DNA from: Deinococcus koreensis
GTDB taxonomy: Bacteria; Deinococcota; Deinococci; Deinococcales; Deinococcaceae
NCBI RefSeq assembly: GCF_002901445.1
Contig: NZ_PPPD01000001.1
Location: 2,672,501 to 2,736,500, forward strand
Direction of reading: 5' to 3'
DNA length: 64,000 nt
A model generated the notes under the pieces. That model did no database searches and was not told where the DNA came from. It saw only the letters and a program-made list of their open reading frames with translations. Within the stretch, counting starts at the first letter, position 1; the number at the start of each line of letters is the position of its first letter. Shown here piece after piece: positions 36,972 to 46,798 of the stretch. A program made the translations under genes and the position numbers.

Positions 36972-38788
36972 CAGCCCTCACCCCCGTCCAGCTGCTCTTT
37001 TTCCAGTTCCTGCTGGTAGGACTGGCCGCCGGGCGAGTCCTGGGACTGAGACTGGCCCTGCGACTGCGAGCCGCCCCCGGACTGGCGCTGCGATTGGCTC
37101 TGGGCCTGCCGGAGCGCCGGGTCGTCGTGGCTCTGCTCGTAGGCCGAGGTCAGGGCGTCCTGGGCCACTTTTTCGCGCACGCTGGCCTGCTCGCTGGAAA
37201 AGCTGGTCTGCACGCGCTCGGGGCTGGCGTCGATGGGCACCGACCCGAAGCCGCCCTGAAACTGCGATTGCGACTGCGACTGGGATTGGGACTGGACGCC
37301 GGACTCCGGCAGCGCGTCTCCGTGCAGGAGCTGGCTCATGCCCAGCGGCGCCGCCGGGCCGTCGTGATCCAATACCCAGGTGTCCTTGGAGCCGCCGCCC
37401 TGGCTGGAATTGACCACCAGCGAGCCGCGCCGCAGCGCCACCCGCGTCAGCCCCCCCGGCACGATGGTCACCGGGTCGCCGCACAGGATGTAGGGCCGCA
37501 GGTCGATGTGGGCGCCCTCGAAGGCGGCGCTGTCCGGGTAGAAGGTGGGGTGGCGCGACAGGCCCACCACAGGCTGCGCGATGAACTCACGCGGATTGGC
37601 CCGCACCTTCTCCAGATACTCGATGATCTCGGCCGAGGTCGCGGCCGGGCCGATCAACATGCCGTAGCCGCCGGCCTCGCCCACCGCCTTGAAGACCAGT
37701 TCGCCGGCGTTGGCGAGCATGTGATCCAGGTGCTCGGCGTTCCAGCCCAGGAAGGTGGGCACGTTGTTCAGCAGCGGGGTCTCGTTCAGGTAGTAGCGAA
37801 TCATGTCCGGCACGTAGGCGTACACCGCCTTGTCGTCGGCCACCCCGGTGCCGATGGCGTTGGCGATCGCCACGCGCCCCTGGCGGTAGACCTCGATGAG
37901 GCCCGGCACCCCCAGCGAGGAGCTGCGCCGGAAGGTCAGCGGATCGAGGAAGTCGTCGTCCACGCGGCGGTAGATCACGTCGACCTGCTGGCGGCCCCCG
38001 GTGGTCCGCATCCAGACCCGGCCCGAATCGACGAACAGGTCGCGGCCCTCGACCAGTTCCACGCCCATCTGCTGCGCCAGGTAGGCGTGCTCGAAATACG
38101 CCGAGTTGTACATGCCCGGCGTGAGCACCACCACCGTGCCCTGCTCGCGCGGACTGACCGAGGACAGCAGCCGCAGCAGCTCGGTCGCGTAGTGCTGCAC
38201 CGGGCGCACCCCCTGGTTCTCGAACATGCCCGGATAGATGCGGGTCATGGCCTGGCGGTTGGCCAGCAGGTACGACACGCCGCTGGGTGAGCGCAGGTTG
38301 TCCTCCAGCACCAGGTATTCGCCCTGCTCGTCGCGGATCAGGTCGGTGCCGACGATGTGCGTGTAGAGCCCCTGGGGCGGCATGACGCCGTGAACCTCGC
38401 GCCGGAAGTGTTCGGAGGTGTAGACCAGCTCGGCCGGGATCACGCCGTCGCCCAGGATCTCCGCGCCCGAGTAGATGTCGCGCAGGAAGGCGTTCAGGGC
38501 CTTCACGCGCTGGGTCAGCCCGGCTTCCAGGTGGGCCCACTCGCCCGCCGGGATGATGCGCGGCACCGGGTCGAAGGGGAAGGTGCGCTCGGTGCCCTGG
38601 GAGTCGCCGTAGACCGTGAAGGTGATGCCCTGGTTGCGGAAGGCGATGTCCAGCAGCTCGTGGCGGCGCTGGAACTCCTTCGTGCCCAGGCGGTTCAGGT
38701 AGTCCAGCACGCCCTGGTAATGCGGCCTGACCTCGGAAGGCGCGGAGAACATCTCGTCGAAAAATCGGCTGCCCGGCTCGTACTTCAT
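36971..38788 (-). CDS. circularly permuted ATP-grasp protein
   Basis: A 605-residue protein. ATG 38788 has AAGGGGGG 8 nt upstream; an ATG seven codons earlier is possible. Residues 1-480 match the circularly permuted ATP-grasp family (former DUF404/407): YGDSQGTERTFPFDPVPRIIP, YLVLEDNLRSPSGVSYLLANR, VYRRVDDDFLDP-like IYRRVDDDFLDP, and KAVGEAGGYGM. These are predicted amide-bond ligases. Unusually, the last ~120 residues are low complexity with Gln-Ser runs from a hexanucleotide repeat. It is the first gene of a unit with alpha-E and, beyond a repeat element, transglutaminase. Confidence 0.93.
   Translation of the reverse strand: MKYEPGSRFFDEMFSAPSEVRPHYQGVLDYLNRLGTKEFQRRHELLDIAFRNQGITFTVYGDSQGTERTFPFDPVPRIIPAGEWAHLEAGLTQRVKALNAFLRDIYSGAEILGDGVIPAELVYTSEHFRREVHGVMPPQGLYTHIVGTDLIRDEQGEYLVLEDNLRSPSGVSYLLANRQAMTRIYPGMFENQGVRPVQHYATELLRLLSSVSPREQGTVVVLTPGMYNSAYFEHAYLAQQMGVELVEGRDLFVDSGRVWMRTTGGRQQVDVIYRRVDDDFLDPLTFRRSSSLGVPGLIEVYRQGRVAIANAIGTGVADDKAVYAYVPDMIRYYLNETPLLNNVPTFLGWNAEHLDHMLANAGELVFKAVGEAGGYGMLIGPAATSAEIIEYLEKVRANPREFIAQPVVGLSRHPTFYPDSAAFEGAHIDLRPYILCGDPVTIVPGGLTRVALRRGSLVVNSSQGGGSKDTWVLDHDGPAAPLGMSQLLHGDALPESGVQSQSQSQSQSQFQGGFGSVPIDASPERVQTSFSSEQASVREKVAQDALTSAYEQSHDDPALRQAQSQSQRQSGGGSQSQGQSQSQDSPGGQSYQQELEKEQLDGGEG
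37040..37300 (-). repeat. Gln-Ser hexanucleotide repeats in the ATP-grasp 3' end
   Basis: Two clusters of 6-nt units reading CAGTCC, CAGTCG or CAATCC on the coding strand encode (QS)n. One is at about 37262-37296, coding VQSQSQSQSQSQFQ; the other at about 37040-37110, with interrupted QSQ units. Unit number may change by slippage without breaking the frame. Confidence 0.8.
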
Positions 38789-38900
38789 GCGTCGGCCCCC
38801 CTTGGGCATATCCCTGACACGGAAGATAGAGGGTCGGGGGGGCCCGTGGGTGTTTTCTTCGTTCAAGGCCGTCGACCGGTTCGAGGGGTCGCCCGCAGGC

Positions 38901-39928
38901 TCAGGGCACCACCCGCCGCCCCTCATGGCCGTACCCGCTCAACACGTCGTCGGCCACGGCCACCGCCCGGCCCTCCCGCACCAGCGCCACCACCGCGCCG
39001 CCAAAACCCGCGCCGGTCATGCGCGCGCCGAAGACGTCCGGGTGGGCCTGCAGCAGCGCGACCAGTTCGTCCACCCGCGGGTGACTGACGGCGTAGTCGC
39101 CCTGCAGGCTGGCGTGGCTGGCGTTCATCAGCCGCCCGAAGGCCGGGGCGTCGGCCTGGAGGGCCGCCAGCACGCGGGCGTTCTCACCCACCACGTGCCG
39201 CGCCCGCTCGCGCAGCACGGGGGGCAGTGTTTCGACCAGGGTGATGTCCTGCACGTCGCGCAATTCCTTCACGCCCAGCAGGCGGCTGGCCTCCTCGACC
39301 TGGGCGCGGCGCTCGTTGTAGCCGCTCTCGGCCAGCCGGCGGGGCACGCCGGAGTCGATCACCAGCACCTCGGCCCCCGCCGGGAAGGGCACGGCGCGCC
39401 TGGCCAGCGTCCGGGTGTCGATCAGCAGCATGGTGCGCGTGTCGGCCAGGCTGGAGGCCATCTGATCCATCACGCCGCACTTGACCCCCACGAACTGGTG
39501 TTCGACCTGCACGCCCCGCAGGGCCAGCGCCACGTCGTCCAGCTCCAGGCCGTACAGTTCCCGCAGGGCGCGCAGGGTGGCGACCTCCAGCGACGCGCTG
39601 CTGCTCAGGCCGCCGCTGGGCACGGTGCCGTACACATGCACGTCCAACCCCTCCTGCACCCCGCTCAGGTTCAGGCAGCCGGTCAGGTAGGGCGCGAAGC
39701 CCGTGCCGACCTCGCCCACCGGCACGCGCAGGGTGGTGTGCGAGTTGGCGCTGTGCAGCACGTGTTCCCCGCTGTCGTTGCGCCCCAGGCTGACCGTGGT
39801 GCGCTGCGGAATGGCGGTGGGCAGCACGAAGCCCCCCTGGTAGTCGGTGTGCTCGCCCAGCAGGTTCACGCGTCCCGGCGCGGAGGCGGTGGCCTGGGGT
39901 TCATGGCCGAAGACGTCCCTGAAGGTGC

Positions 39929-39932
<4 letters not shown>
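38901..39932 (-). CDS. galK: galactokinase
   Basis: A 343-residue GHMP kinase. The galactokinase signature [17 protein letters not shown] is at about residues 18-34. The ATP loop is [14 protein letters not shown] (PxxxGLSSSA), and motif 3 is [13 protein letters not shown]. It phosphorylates galactose to galactose-1-phosphate. It starts at a GTG that overlaps the galT stop (GTGA) with GGAGGAAGG upstream, so the two Leloir enzymes are coupled. It is slightly shorter than E. coli GalK (382). It ends the first galactoside operon. Confidence 0.97.
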
Positions 39933-41119
<1,187 letters not shown>

Positions 41120-41126
41120 GTGGTTC

Positions 41127-41132
41127 ATCCTA
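41127..41132 (-). promoter_or_regulatory. -10 box TAGGAT before galT
   Basis: TAGGAT on the minus strand lies 7 nt from ATG 41119. It could give galT-galK a promoter of their own, independent of the long lacI-controlled operon. No -35 is evident. Confidence 0.4.
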
Positions 41133-41291
41133 CGCTGCTCCTGGTGGGAGTCTGGAGGCCATTCGCCGGTCGCCCAGACCAGCCGCGCTCGAGGGCGGCC
41201 GGACGCCTGCCGACACCCGATCACCCCACGTCCAGTCCGTCGAAGGCGCCGGAAGGACATGCCTCCAGCGCCTCAGGAACGGAGCCTGACC

Positions 41292-42647
41292 TCAGTCGGC
41301 GGCCTGCAGCTCCTGCGGAATGAAATCCCCGTGCTGGGCCAGCAGATCGGTGGTGAGCGCCCAGATCTGATCCAGATCCAGCTCCGCACTGGTGTGCGGA
41401 TCGAGCATGGCCGCGTGGTAGATGTGGTCGCGGTTGCCGGTCACCAGGGCCTCCACGGTCAGGGCCTGCACGTTGATGTTGGTCTGCATCAGCCCCGCCA
41501 GCTGGGGCGGGATGCGGCCGATGCGGGTGGGCTGGATGCCCTGCTTGTCGACCAGGCACGGCACCTCCACCGCGCACTCGTCGGGCAGGTTGGAGATCAG
41601 CTTGCCGCTGCCCGCGCTGCCGCCCTCGTTCACCGGAGAGTTCATGACGTTGCCGTACACCACGCGCGGCTGCCCGGTCACGACCGAATGGATGATCAGC
41701 GAGCCGTATTCCACGGAGCGGGTCACCTCCAGGGGCTCGCCCGGGCTCTGCAGCTTCACGCGCAGCTCCTCCCAGCCGCCGATCTGGCTCACGCAGCGGC
41801 GTGGATACTCGTCGAGCGGCACGCCAAACTTCTCGATCAGGTCGTCGCGGCCCGCCTTGATGAAGTAGGGCACGTACTCCGAGAAATGCTCGGAGCTCTC
41901 GGTCACGAAGAACCCGAGCCGGCGCAGCATCTCGTAGCGCACGCGGTTGCCCGCCGGCACCTTGCCGGACTCCGCCAGCTCCATCAGGCGGGGGTAGAGA
42001 TCCTCACCCCGGTGCTCGAACTTCAGGTAGAAGGCCATGTGGTTGATGCCGGCACACAGGAAGTCGATTTCCTCCACCGGAAGGCCCAGGTCATGGGCGA
42101 GTTCCCCCGCCGTCCCCTGCACGGAGTGGCACAGCCCCACCGTCCTGATGCGGGGCGAGAGCCGCGCGAGCCCCCAGACGTTCATGGCCATCGGGTTGAC
42201 GTAGTTCAGGTGCAGGGCGTCCGGGCACAGGCGTTCCATGTCGCGGCTCATCTCGGCCAGGACAGGAATGGTGCGCAGACCGCGCATGATCCCGCCGATG
42301 CCCAGGGTATCGGCGATGGTCTGGCGCAGGCCGTACTTCTTGGGCACCTCGAAGTCGGTCACGGTGGCCGGCTCGTAGCCGCCGACCTGGATCATGTTGA
42401 TCACGAAGTCCGCGCCGTCCAGGGCGCGGTGCCGGTCGGTGGTGGTGCTCACCGTGGGCCGGGCGCCGACCGTCTGGGCGACCCGCGCGGCGACCTGAGC
42501 GGTCACGTCCAGCCGCTCAGGGTTGATGTCGAACAGGCGGATGTCGGCGCCGGCCAGTTCGGGAAACGACAGGATGTCGCCCAGCAGGTTCTTGGCGAAC
42601 ACGGTGCTGCCGGCGCCGACGAGGGCAATCTTGGGTGCTTTAGTCAT
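41292..42647 (-). CDS. melA: GH4 alpha-galactosidase (melibiase)
   Basis: A 451-residue family-4 glycosidase. The N-terminal Rossmann motif is KIALVGAGSTVFAKNLLGD. The metal-binding Cys lies in GLCHSVQG, the CHS motif typical of alpha-galactosidases rather than alpha-glucosidases. VNPMAMN and GINHMAFYLK complete the active site. GH4 enzymes need NAD+, Mn2+ and reducing conditions and work in the cytoplasm. It would hydrolyse melibiose or raffinose-type alpha-galactosides imported by the neighbouring ABC transporter, feeding galactose to GalK. Its start overlaps the upstream 7TM gene by 8 nt. Confidence 0.94.
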   Translation of the reverse strand: MTKAPKIALVGAGSTVFAKNLLGDILSFPELAGADIRLFDINPERLDVTAQVAARVAQTVGARPTVSTTTDRHRALDGADFVINMIQVGGYEPATVTDFEVPKKYGLRQTIADTLGIGGIMRGLRTIPVLAEMSRDMERLCPDALHLNYVNPMAMNVWGLARLSPRIRTVGLCHSVQGTAGELAHDLGLPVEEIDFLCAGINHMAFYLKFEHRGEDLYPRLMELAESGKVPAGNRVRYEMLRRLGFFVTESSEHFSEYVPYFIKAGRDDLIEKFGVPLDEYPRRCVSQIGGWEELRVKLQSPGEPLEVTRSVEYGSLIIHSVVTGQPRVVYGNVMNSPVNEGGSAGSGKLISNLPDECAVEVPCLVDKQGIQPTRIGRIPPQLAGLMQTNINVQALTVEALVTGNRDHIYHAAMLDPHTSAELDLDQIWALTTDLLAQHGDFIPQELQAAD

Positions 42648-43422
42648 GTGGGCGGGTGTCCTTGGGAAACGGAAGGGGAGGAGAGAGCAGGCGGGGCAGA
42701 CCCGCGCGGGCGGCCAGCAGCAGGAAGGTCATCTCACCGACGTTCCAGTTGAAATGGATCATGACGCGTGGCAATGAGGCCAGCCCAGGGATTGCCCTAA
42801 GCACGGGCACATGGGTCGCCAGCCAGCCGTCACGGCCCAGGATACCGGGCAGGGCCTGTCCCACCGGAAACGAGGTCATGGTCATGTCCATGACGCTCTG
42901 TTCCATGCTCAGGTAGCGCGCGAGCATCAGGGTGTGTTCCAGCGAGTGGGCCGTGACCCACAGCAGCAGGGCCCATCCCCACACGCCGCGCATCCCGCGC
43001 GCGAACACGAAGTACACGCCCGCCGCCGCCAGCCAGTTCCAGGTGAAATGCACCCACTCGATGTTCAGGCTGGAGATCAGCCCCTGCGAGCGGATGCCGG
43101 GCTGCCCCAGGACATAGAACTGCGCCACCTGGACGACGTGCTCGACCGTGTGGAAGCCCTGCAGGGTCAGCAGCACGCTGAGCACCATGACGGCCGGGCC
43201 CCAGGCCACGAAGTCGTCGCGCCATTTCAGGCCGGCGGGCACGGCCACCGCGCCCAGGAACAGCAGCGTGCCGCCCCAGACCGGCATCCCGGAGCGCGTG
43301 ACCACGTATCCCGAGACCAGCAGGCCCAGGGCCGCCGCCGCGAAGAAGAGCAGGGTGCGCGAACGCAGCCGGGCCAGATCGAGCAGCCCGATACCGGGCG
43401 GGGGAGGGGATGTCAGGCTCAT
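42640..43422 (-). CDS. polytopic membrane protein of unknown function
   Basis: A 260-residue protein with about seven hydrophobic helices. Paired His/Glu or His/Trp motifs lie in or near membrane segments: HTVEHVVQVAQF, EWVHFTWNWLAAAG, TAHSLEHTLML and IHFNWNVGE. The HxxxEH pattern recurs in two helices, so metal or haem binding is possible. I do not recognise the family. It overlaps the CRTAC1-like gene (ATGA) upstream and melA downstream, so it is co-translated within the galactoside operon. Whether it serves sugar metabolism is unclear. Confidence 0.75.
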   Translation of the reverse strand: MSLTSPPPPGIGLLDLARLRSRTLLFFAAAALGLLVSGYVVTRSGMPVWGGTLLFLGAVAVPAGLKWRDDFVAWGPAVMVLSVLLTLQGFHTVEHVVQVAQFYVLGQPGIRSQGLISSLNIEWVHFTWNWLAAAGVYFVFARGMRGVWGWALLLWVTAHSLEHTLMLARYLSMEQSVMDMTMTSFPVGQALPGILGRDGWLATHVPVLRAIPGLASLPRVMIHFNWNVGEMTFLLLAARAGLPRLLSPPLPFPKDTRPHD

Positions 43423-45128
43423 GGAACGCCTCCGGTGCGCGTGAGGGTCAGGCGGGTATTCAGGGGCGGACGCGGCACGACCGACCGCAGCCCATCCGGC
43501 CAGACGACCTCCAGCGCCCCCGCCTGCGCGCCCCCGGCCAGTCCGAAGTGCACCCTGGCGGGCGTGCCGCTCAGGTAGCCGCTGCCGCTGCGGACATCAC
43601 GCCGCAGGCTCGCCGTGCCGGCCCTGAGCAGCACCGTGGCGCCCAGCGCGTCCAGATTGTGGGTGCCGCTCCACTTCAGGTTCACCTCCAGGGCGCCGCC
43701 CCCGCACAGCTGGTTTTCATACAGCGCGGCCGGGCTGCCCACGTTGTTGACCAGCACGTCCAGCCGCCCGTCGTTGTCGAAATCGGCCAGGGCCATGGAG
43801 CGGCCGCTGGCGGTGGAATCCAGCTTCCAGCCGGGGTTCAGGGCGTAGCGGCCCCGGCCGGTGTTGCGGTAGGCGCGGTTGCGTTCCACCAGTTCGCCCC
43901 CCTTCAGGAACTTGAATACCACCTCGTCGATCATGCCGTTCACCACGTACAGATCCTCGAAGCCGTCGTTGTCGAGGTCGCCGAACTGGGCCGACCAGCT
44001 CCAGCCGCTGGAGTCCATCGCCAGGTCGTAGGCCACGTTGCGGTAGGTGCCGCCGCGATGGCGCACCTGCAGGGTGTTCTCGGCGCGCTGGATGTCCCGG
44101 TACTGCAATCGCTCATAGGTGCGCTCCAGCAGCCCGGTCCAGATCGCCACCGCCGCCGGGTCGGCAAAGTCGGGCTTCATGTCGGTGGCGAACAGTTCGG
44201 GCACGCCGTCGTTGTCCATGTCGGTGCTCGAAAAGCCCATGGTGTTGCGGGTGATGCGCCCGAAGGGGTGGATCTCGGCCCAGGTCGCGCCGGAGCGCTT
44301 CCATACCCGGTCGGGCATACCGAAGTCGTTGCCGACCACCAGTTCGCGCGTGCCGTCGCCGTCCAGATCGAAGGGCAGCAGGGCCAGCGTGTGCGCGGTC
44401 TTGGCGAGTTTCTGGCCCTGCACGCTCAGGCCGCCCGCGTCGGCCCGGACCGGGCCGTAGACCGCCACCCCGCCGTTCGAGGCGAACAGGAAGGTGCTGC
44501 CCATCTCGGCCTCCAGCGCGGCGTCGTAGGAGCCGGTGATCAGGTTCAGCTCCCCTGCGCCGGAGAGGTCGTCCCACTGCATGGTGTAGGCGGGGGTGCG
44601 GGCGCCCGAGAGCCACTCGCGCGTGAAACCGCCGCCCTGGCGCCCCAGCCACACCCCAATCCCGCCGCGCGAGTGGGTCAGGGTGATGTCCAGCCGGCCG
44701 TCCGCGTTCACGTCCACCAGCTTCACGTCGCGGATTTCGCTGGCCAGGGCGCTGCGGTCTTCCAGCGGCTGGGCCCGGAAGCGCAGCCCGCCCAGGTTCC
44801 ACAGGATCGTGCCGGTGCCGGCCAGGTTGCCCAGCACAGCGTCCAGTAGGCCGTCGCCGTTCAGGTCGCCCACGCCCAGGCCCGAGCCGTTGGAGTCGTA
44901 GAAGCGGGCCCCACCGCCGCGCATGGTCGTGGTGTGGGGCAGGGGATGGGCCAGGAACGCCGCGCCACAGCTCCGGCGGGCCTGCAGAGGCACGCTGGAG
45001 ACCGTGGCCGCCACGGTTCCTGTCCCAGACACGGTCGCCGGCCCGGACGCCGCGGCCTGCGAGGGGGCGCCCTGGAGGCTCAGGGCCGTGATCGTCAGGG
45101 CGGCCGTCATGGGGAGGATGCGATTCAT
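43419..45128 (-). CDS. CRTAC1-like FG-GAP/VCBS protein with ASPIC-UnbV domain
   Basis: A 569-residue secreted protein with an N-terminal signal peptide (residues about 1-27). It carries repeated calcium-binding FG-GAP blades: GVGDLNGDGLLDAVLGN, VDVNADGRLDITL, DLDGDGTRELVVGN, DMDNDGVPELFATD and DFDNDGRLDVLVNN, consistent with a beta-propeller. The C-terminal ~100 residues form an ASPIC/UnbV domain (LGATVLLRAG... ALEVVWPDG). Such proteins act in adhesion or the cell envelope. Finding one between a sugar-binding protein and an alpha-galactosidase gene is unusual. It overlaps the 7TM gene by 4 nt. Confidence 0.9.
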   Translation of the reverse strand: MNRILPMTAALTITALSLQGAPSQAAASGPATVSGTGTVAATVSSVPLQARRSCGAAFLAHPLPHTTTMRGGGARFYDSNGSGLGVGDLNGDGLLDAVLGNLAGTGTILWNLGGLRFRAQPLEDRSALASEIRDVKLVDVNADGRLDITLTHSRGGIGVWLGRQGGGFTREWLSGARTPAYTMQWDDLSGAGELNLITGSYDAALEAEMGSTFLFASNGGVAVYGPVRADAGGLSVQGQKLAKTAHTLALLPFDLDGDGTRELVVGNDFGMPDRVWKRSGATWAEIHPFGRITRNTMGFSSTDMDNDGVPELFATDMKPDFADPAAVAIWTGLLERTYERLQYRDIQRAENTLQVRHRGGTYRNVAYDLAMDSSGWSWSAQFGDLDNDGFEDLYVVNGMIDEVVFKFLKGGELVERNRAYRNTGRGRYALNPGWKLDSTASGRSMALADFDNDGRLDVLVNNVGSPAALYENQLCGGGALEVNLKWSGTHNLDALGATVLLRAGTASLRRDVRSGSGYLSGTPARVHFGLAGGAQAGALEVVWPDGLRSVVPRPPLNTRLTLTRTGGVP

Positions 45129-45348
45129 CGTTCACCTCCTGGGGAAGGGAGTGAGGTTCAGACTCGGGGGCCTGAACACGTGTCCAAAAAAGGTGTGTGC
45201 CCGGAGAGCCAGGTGTCGGAAGATCCGGGGGCTGCCGGGCGAGCGGAGGCCCTGGACGTTCCTCCGCCCCATGCCAGCCTCCGAACCGTTCCCCCAGAGG
45301 GCGGGCGGGACACGGGAAGCTGCCGGGACAGGGCGGCCGAACGCAGCG

Positions 45349-45371
45349 GGGGGCCGGTGAAACGGGCCCCC
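45349..45371 (-). terminator. hairpin after the first SBP gene
   Basis: GGGGGCC (45349-45355) pairs with GGCCCCC (45365-45371), 7 bp, 23 nt after the SBP stop on the minus strand. It lacks a T run. In transporter operons such hairpins often stabilise the SBP mRNA or cause partial termination. Confidence 0.5.
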
Positions 45372-45394
45372 TCGCGGTTGGGTGGGGCCTGGGC

Positions 45395-46708
45395 CTATTT
45401 GAACAGGGCGTTGACCTTGTCGTTGGCGGCCGGCAGGACGTCCTTGGCCTGCGCTTTGCCCAGGAACACGCCTTCCATGGTGCTGGTCATGATGTCGTTG
45501 ATCTTGGAGGCGTTGTCGGTGATCGGGAACAGGAAGGTGCCGCCGGGCGTCTTGGCCTGACGGGTGAAGGCGGTGACGTCCACGCCCTTGGCTTTCAGCA
45601 CCGCCTGGGCCTTCACGACGCCGGAGTTGATGGCGGGGAAGACCACGCCGTAGCTGCCCACGGTGTTCTGGCACTCGGCGCTGGCGAGGTACTTGACCCA
45701 CTTCCAGGCGGCGTCCTTGTTCTTGCTGCCGACCCAGATGGAGTCCGCCAGACCGTTGAACATGCTCATGCGCTTGCCGTTGGGGCCCTTGGGCAGCAGG
45801 GCGAAGCCGACCTTGAAGGGCGAATTGTCCACGAAGTACTTGATCATCCAGGAGCCGTTCACGACCATCGCCGCCTTCTTCGCCACGAACTGGGCGTCGG
45901 GGCCGTTGGCCTGGATGTCCTTGAAGGCGGGGATATAGCCCTTTTTCAGGTTCAGGTCCGCCAGCCACTGGATGCTCTGGACGAAGCGGGGATCGCCGAA
46001 GTTGTAGTTCTTGCCGAACACGCCCTCGTTGTGCTTCCAGCCGGTGGTGGCGGTCAGCCAGCTCCACTCGGTCTGGCCGTTGGCCCCGGCGCCGTAGGCA
46101 CTGGCGAAGCCGAACTGCTTGACGTTGGCCTTGTCGAAATCGGCCGCCAGCCCGTTCTTGCCGTTCTTATCGAGGGTCAGCCTGGCGATGGCCTGCTCGA
46201 AGGTGCCGCCGTTGGTGGGGTTCCAGCTCAGGTTGTTGAGCTGCGCGGGGGTGATCCCGGCGGCCTTGAGCATGTCGACGTTGTAGATGACCGCCACGGT
46301 GTCCCAGTCCTTGGGCAGCCCGTAGCGCTTGCCGCTCTTGACCCACAGGTCGGCTAGGCCGGGGTAGTAGATGTTGGTGGCCACCTTGTCCTGGGCGATC
46401 AGCGGGGCGATATCGACCAGCTGGTTGTTGTCGGCGAACTCGGGGTAGCGGGCCAGGTGGTTGGTGAACACGTCGGGCGCGGTGCCCGAGACGAAGCCGG
46501 TGGTGATGCCCGTCCAGTAGTCGTCCCAGCCCTTCTGCGTGACCTTGACCGTGATGCCCGGGTTCTTCTTGGTGAAGTCGGCCGAGCACTTCTGGTAGGC
46601 GGGCTGCTGGTTGCTGTCCCAGAGCCAGTATTCGATGCTGGTCTGGGCCTGGGCGGCGTTGGCGAGCAGCAGGCTCAGGGCGGTGGTCAGGACGGCGACT
46701 TTTTTCAT
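45395..46708 (-). CDS. ABC transporter sugar-binding protein (cluster 1)
   Basis: A 437-residue extracytoplasmic solute-binding protein. ATG 46708 has GGAGG 6 nt upstream. The signal peptide is KKVAVLTTALSLLLANAAQA. The mature sequence fits SBP family 1: IEYWLWDSNQQPAYQKC, GTAPDVFTNH, GLPKDWDTVAVIYN, and a PFPI-like end FLFPITDNASK. It should deliver alpha-galactosides or related oligosaccharides to the two permeases encoded just upstream. No ATPase gene is present; a shared MsmK/UgpC-type ATPase elsewhere is expected. Confidence 0.95.
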   Translation of the reverse strand: MKKVAVLTTALSLLLANAAQAQTSIEYWLWDSNQQPAYQKCSADFTKKNPGITVKVTQKGWDDYWTGITTGFVSGTAPDVFTNHLARYPEFADNNQLVDIAPLIAQDKVATNIYYPGLADLWVKSGKRYGLPKDWDTVAVIYNVDMLKAAGITPAQLNNLSWNPTNGGTFEQAIARLTLDKNGKNGLAADFDKANVKQFGFASAYGAGANGQTEWSWLTATTGWKHNEGVFGKNYNFGDPRFVQSIQWLADLNLKKGYIPAFKDIQANGPDAQFVAKKAAMVVNGSWMIKYFVDNSPFKVGFALLPKGPNGKRMSMFNGLADSIWVGSKNKDAAWKWVKYLASAECQNTVGSYGVVFPAINSGVVKAQAVLKAKGVDVTAFTRQAKTPGGTFLFPITDNASKINDIMTSTMEGVFLGKAQAKDVLPAANDKVNALFK

Positions 46709-46738
46709 GGGCATCCTCCAGGGATGGGAAGGGGGCGG

Positions 46739-46753
46739 TTTAGATCGTTCAAA
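46739..46753 (-). promoter_or_regulatory. candidate LacI operator before the SBP gene
   Basis: TTTAGATCGTTCAAA contains the exact TTCAAA half-site of the operator at 49800-49813 and a degenerate second half around a central CG. It lies in the 90-bp gap before the SBP gene, and may give that gene extra control by the cluster's LacI protein. Confidence 0.35.
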
Positions 46754-46798
46754 AAACGGACGTGCGGCGGGGGGGCGCGGTCGTGTCTCATGCCCGGT

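Noticed and set aside
37040..37300. Possible CRISPR array because of short regular repeats
   Set aside because: The units are 6 bp, in frame, and encode Gln-Ser. There are no 25-40 bp repeats with unique spacers anywhere in the window.
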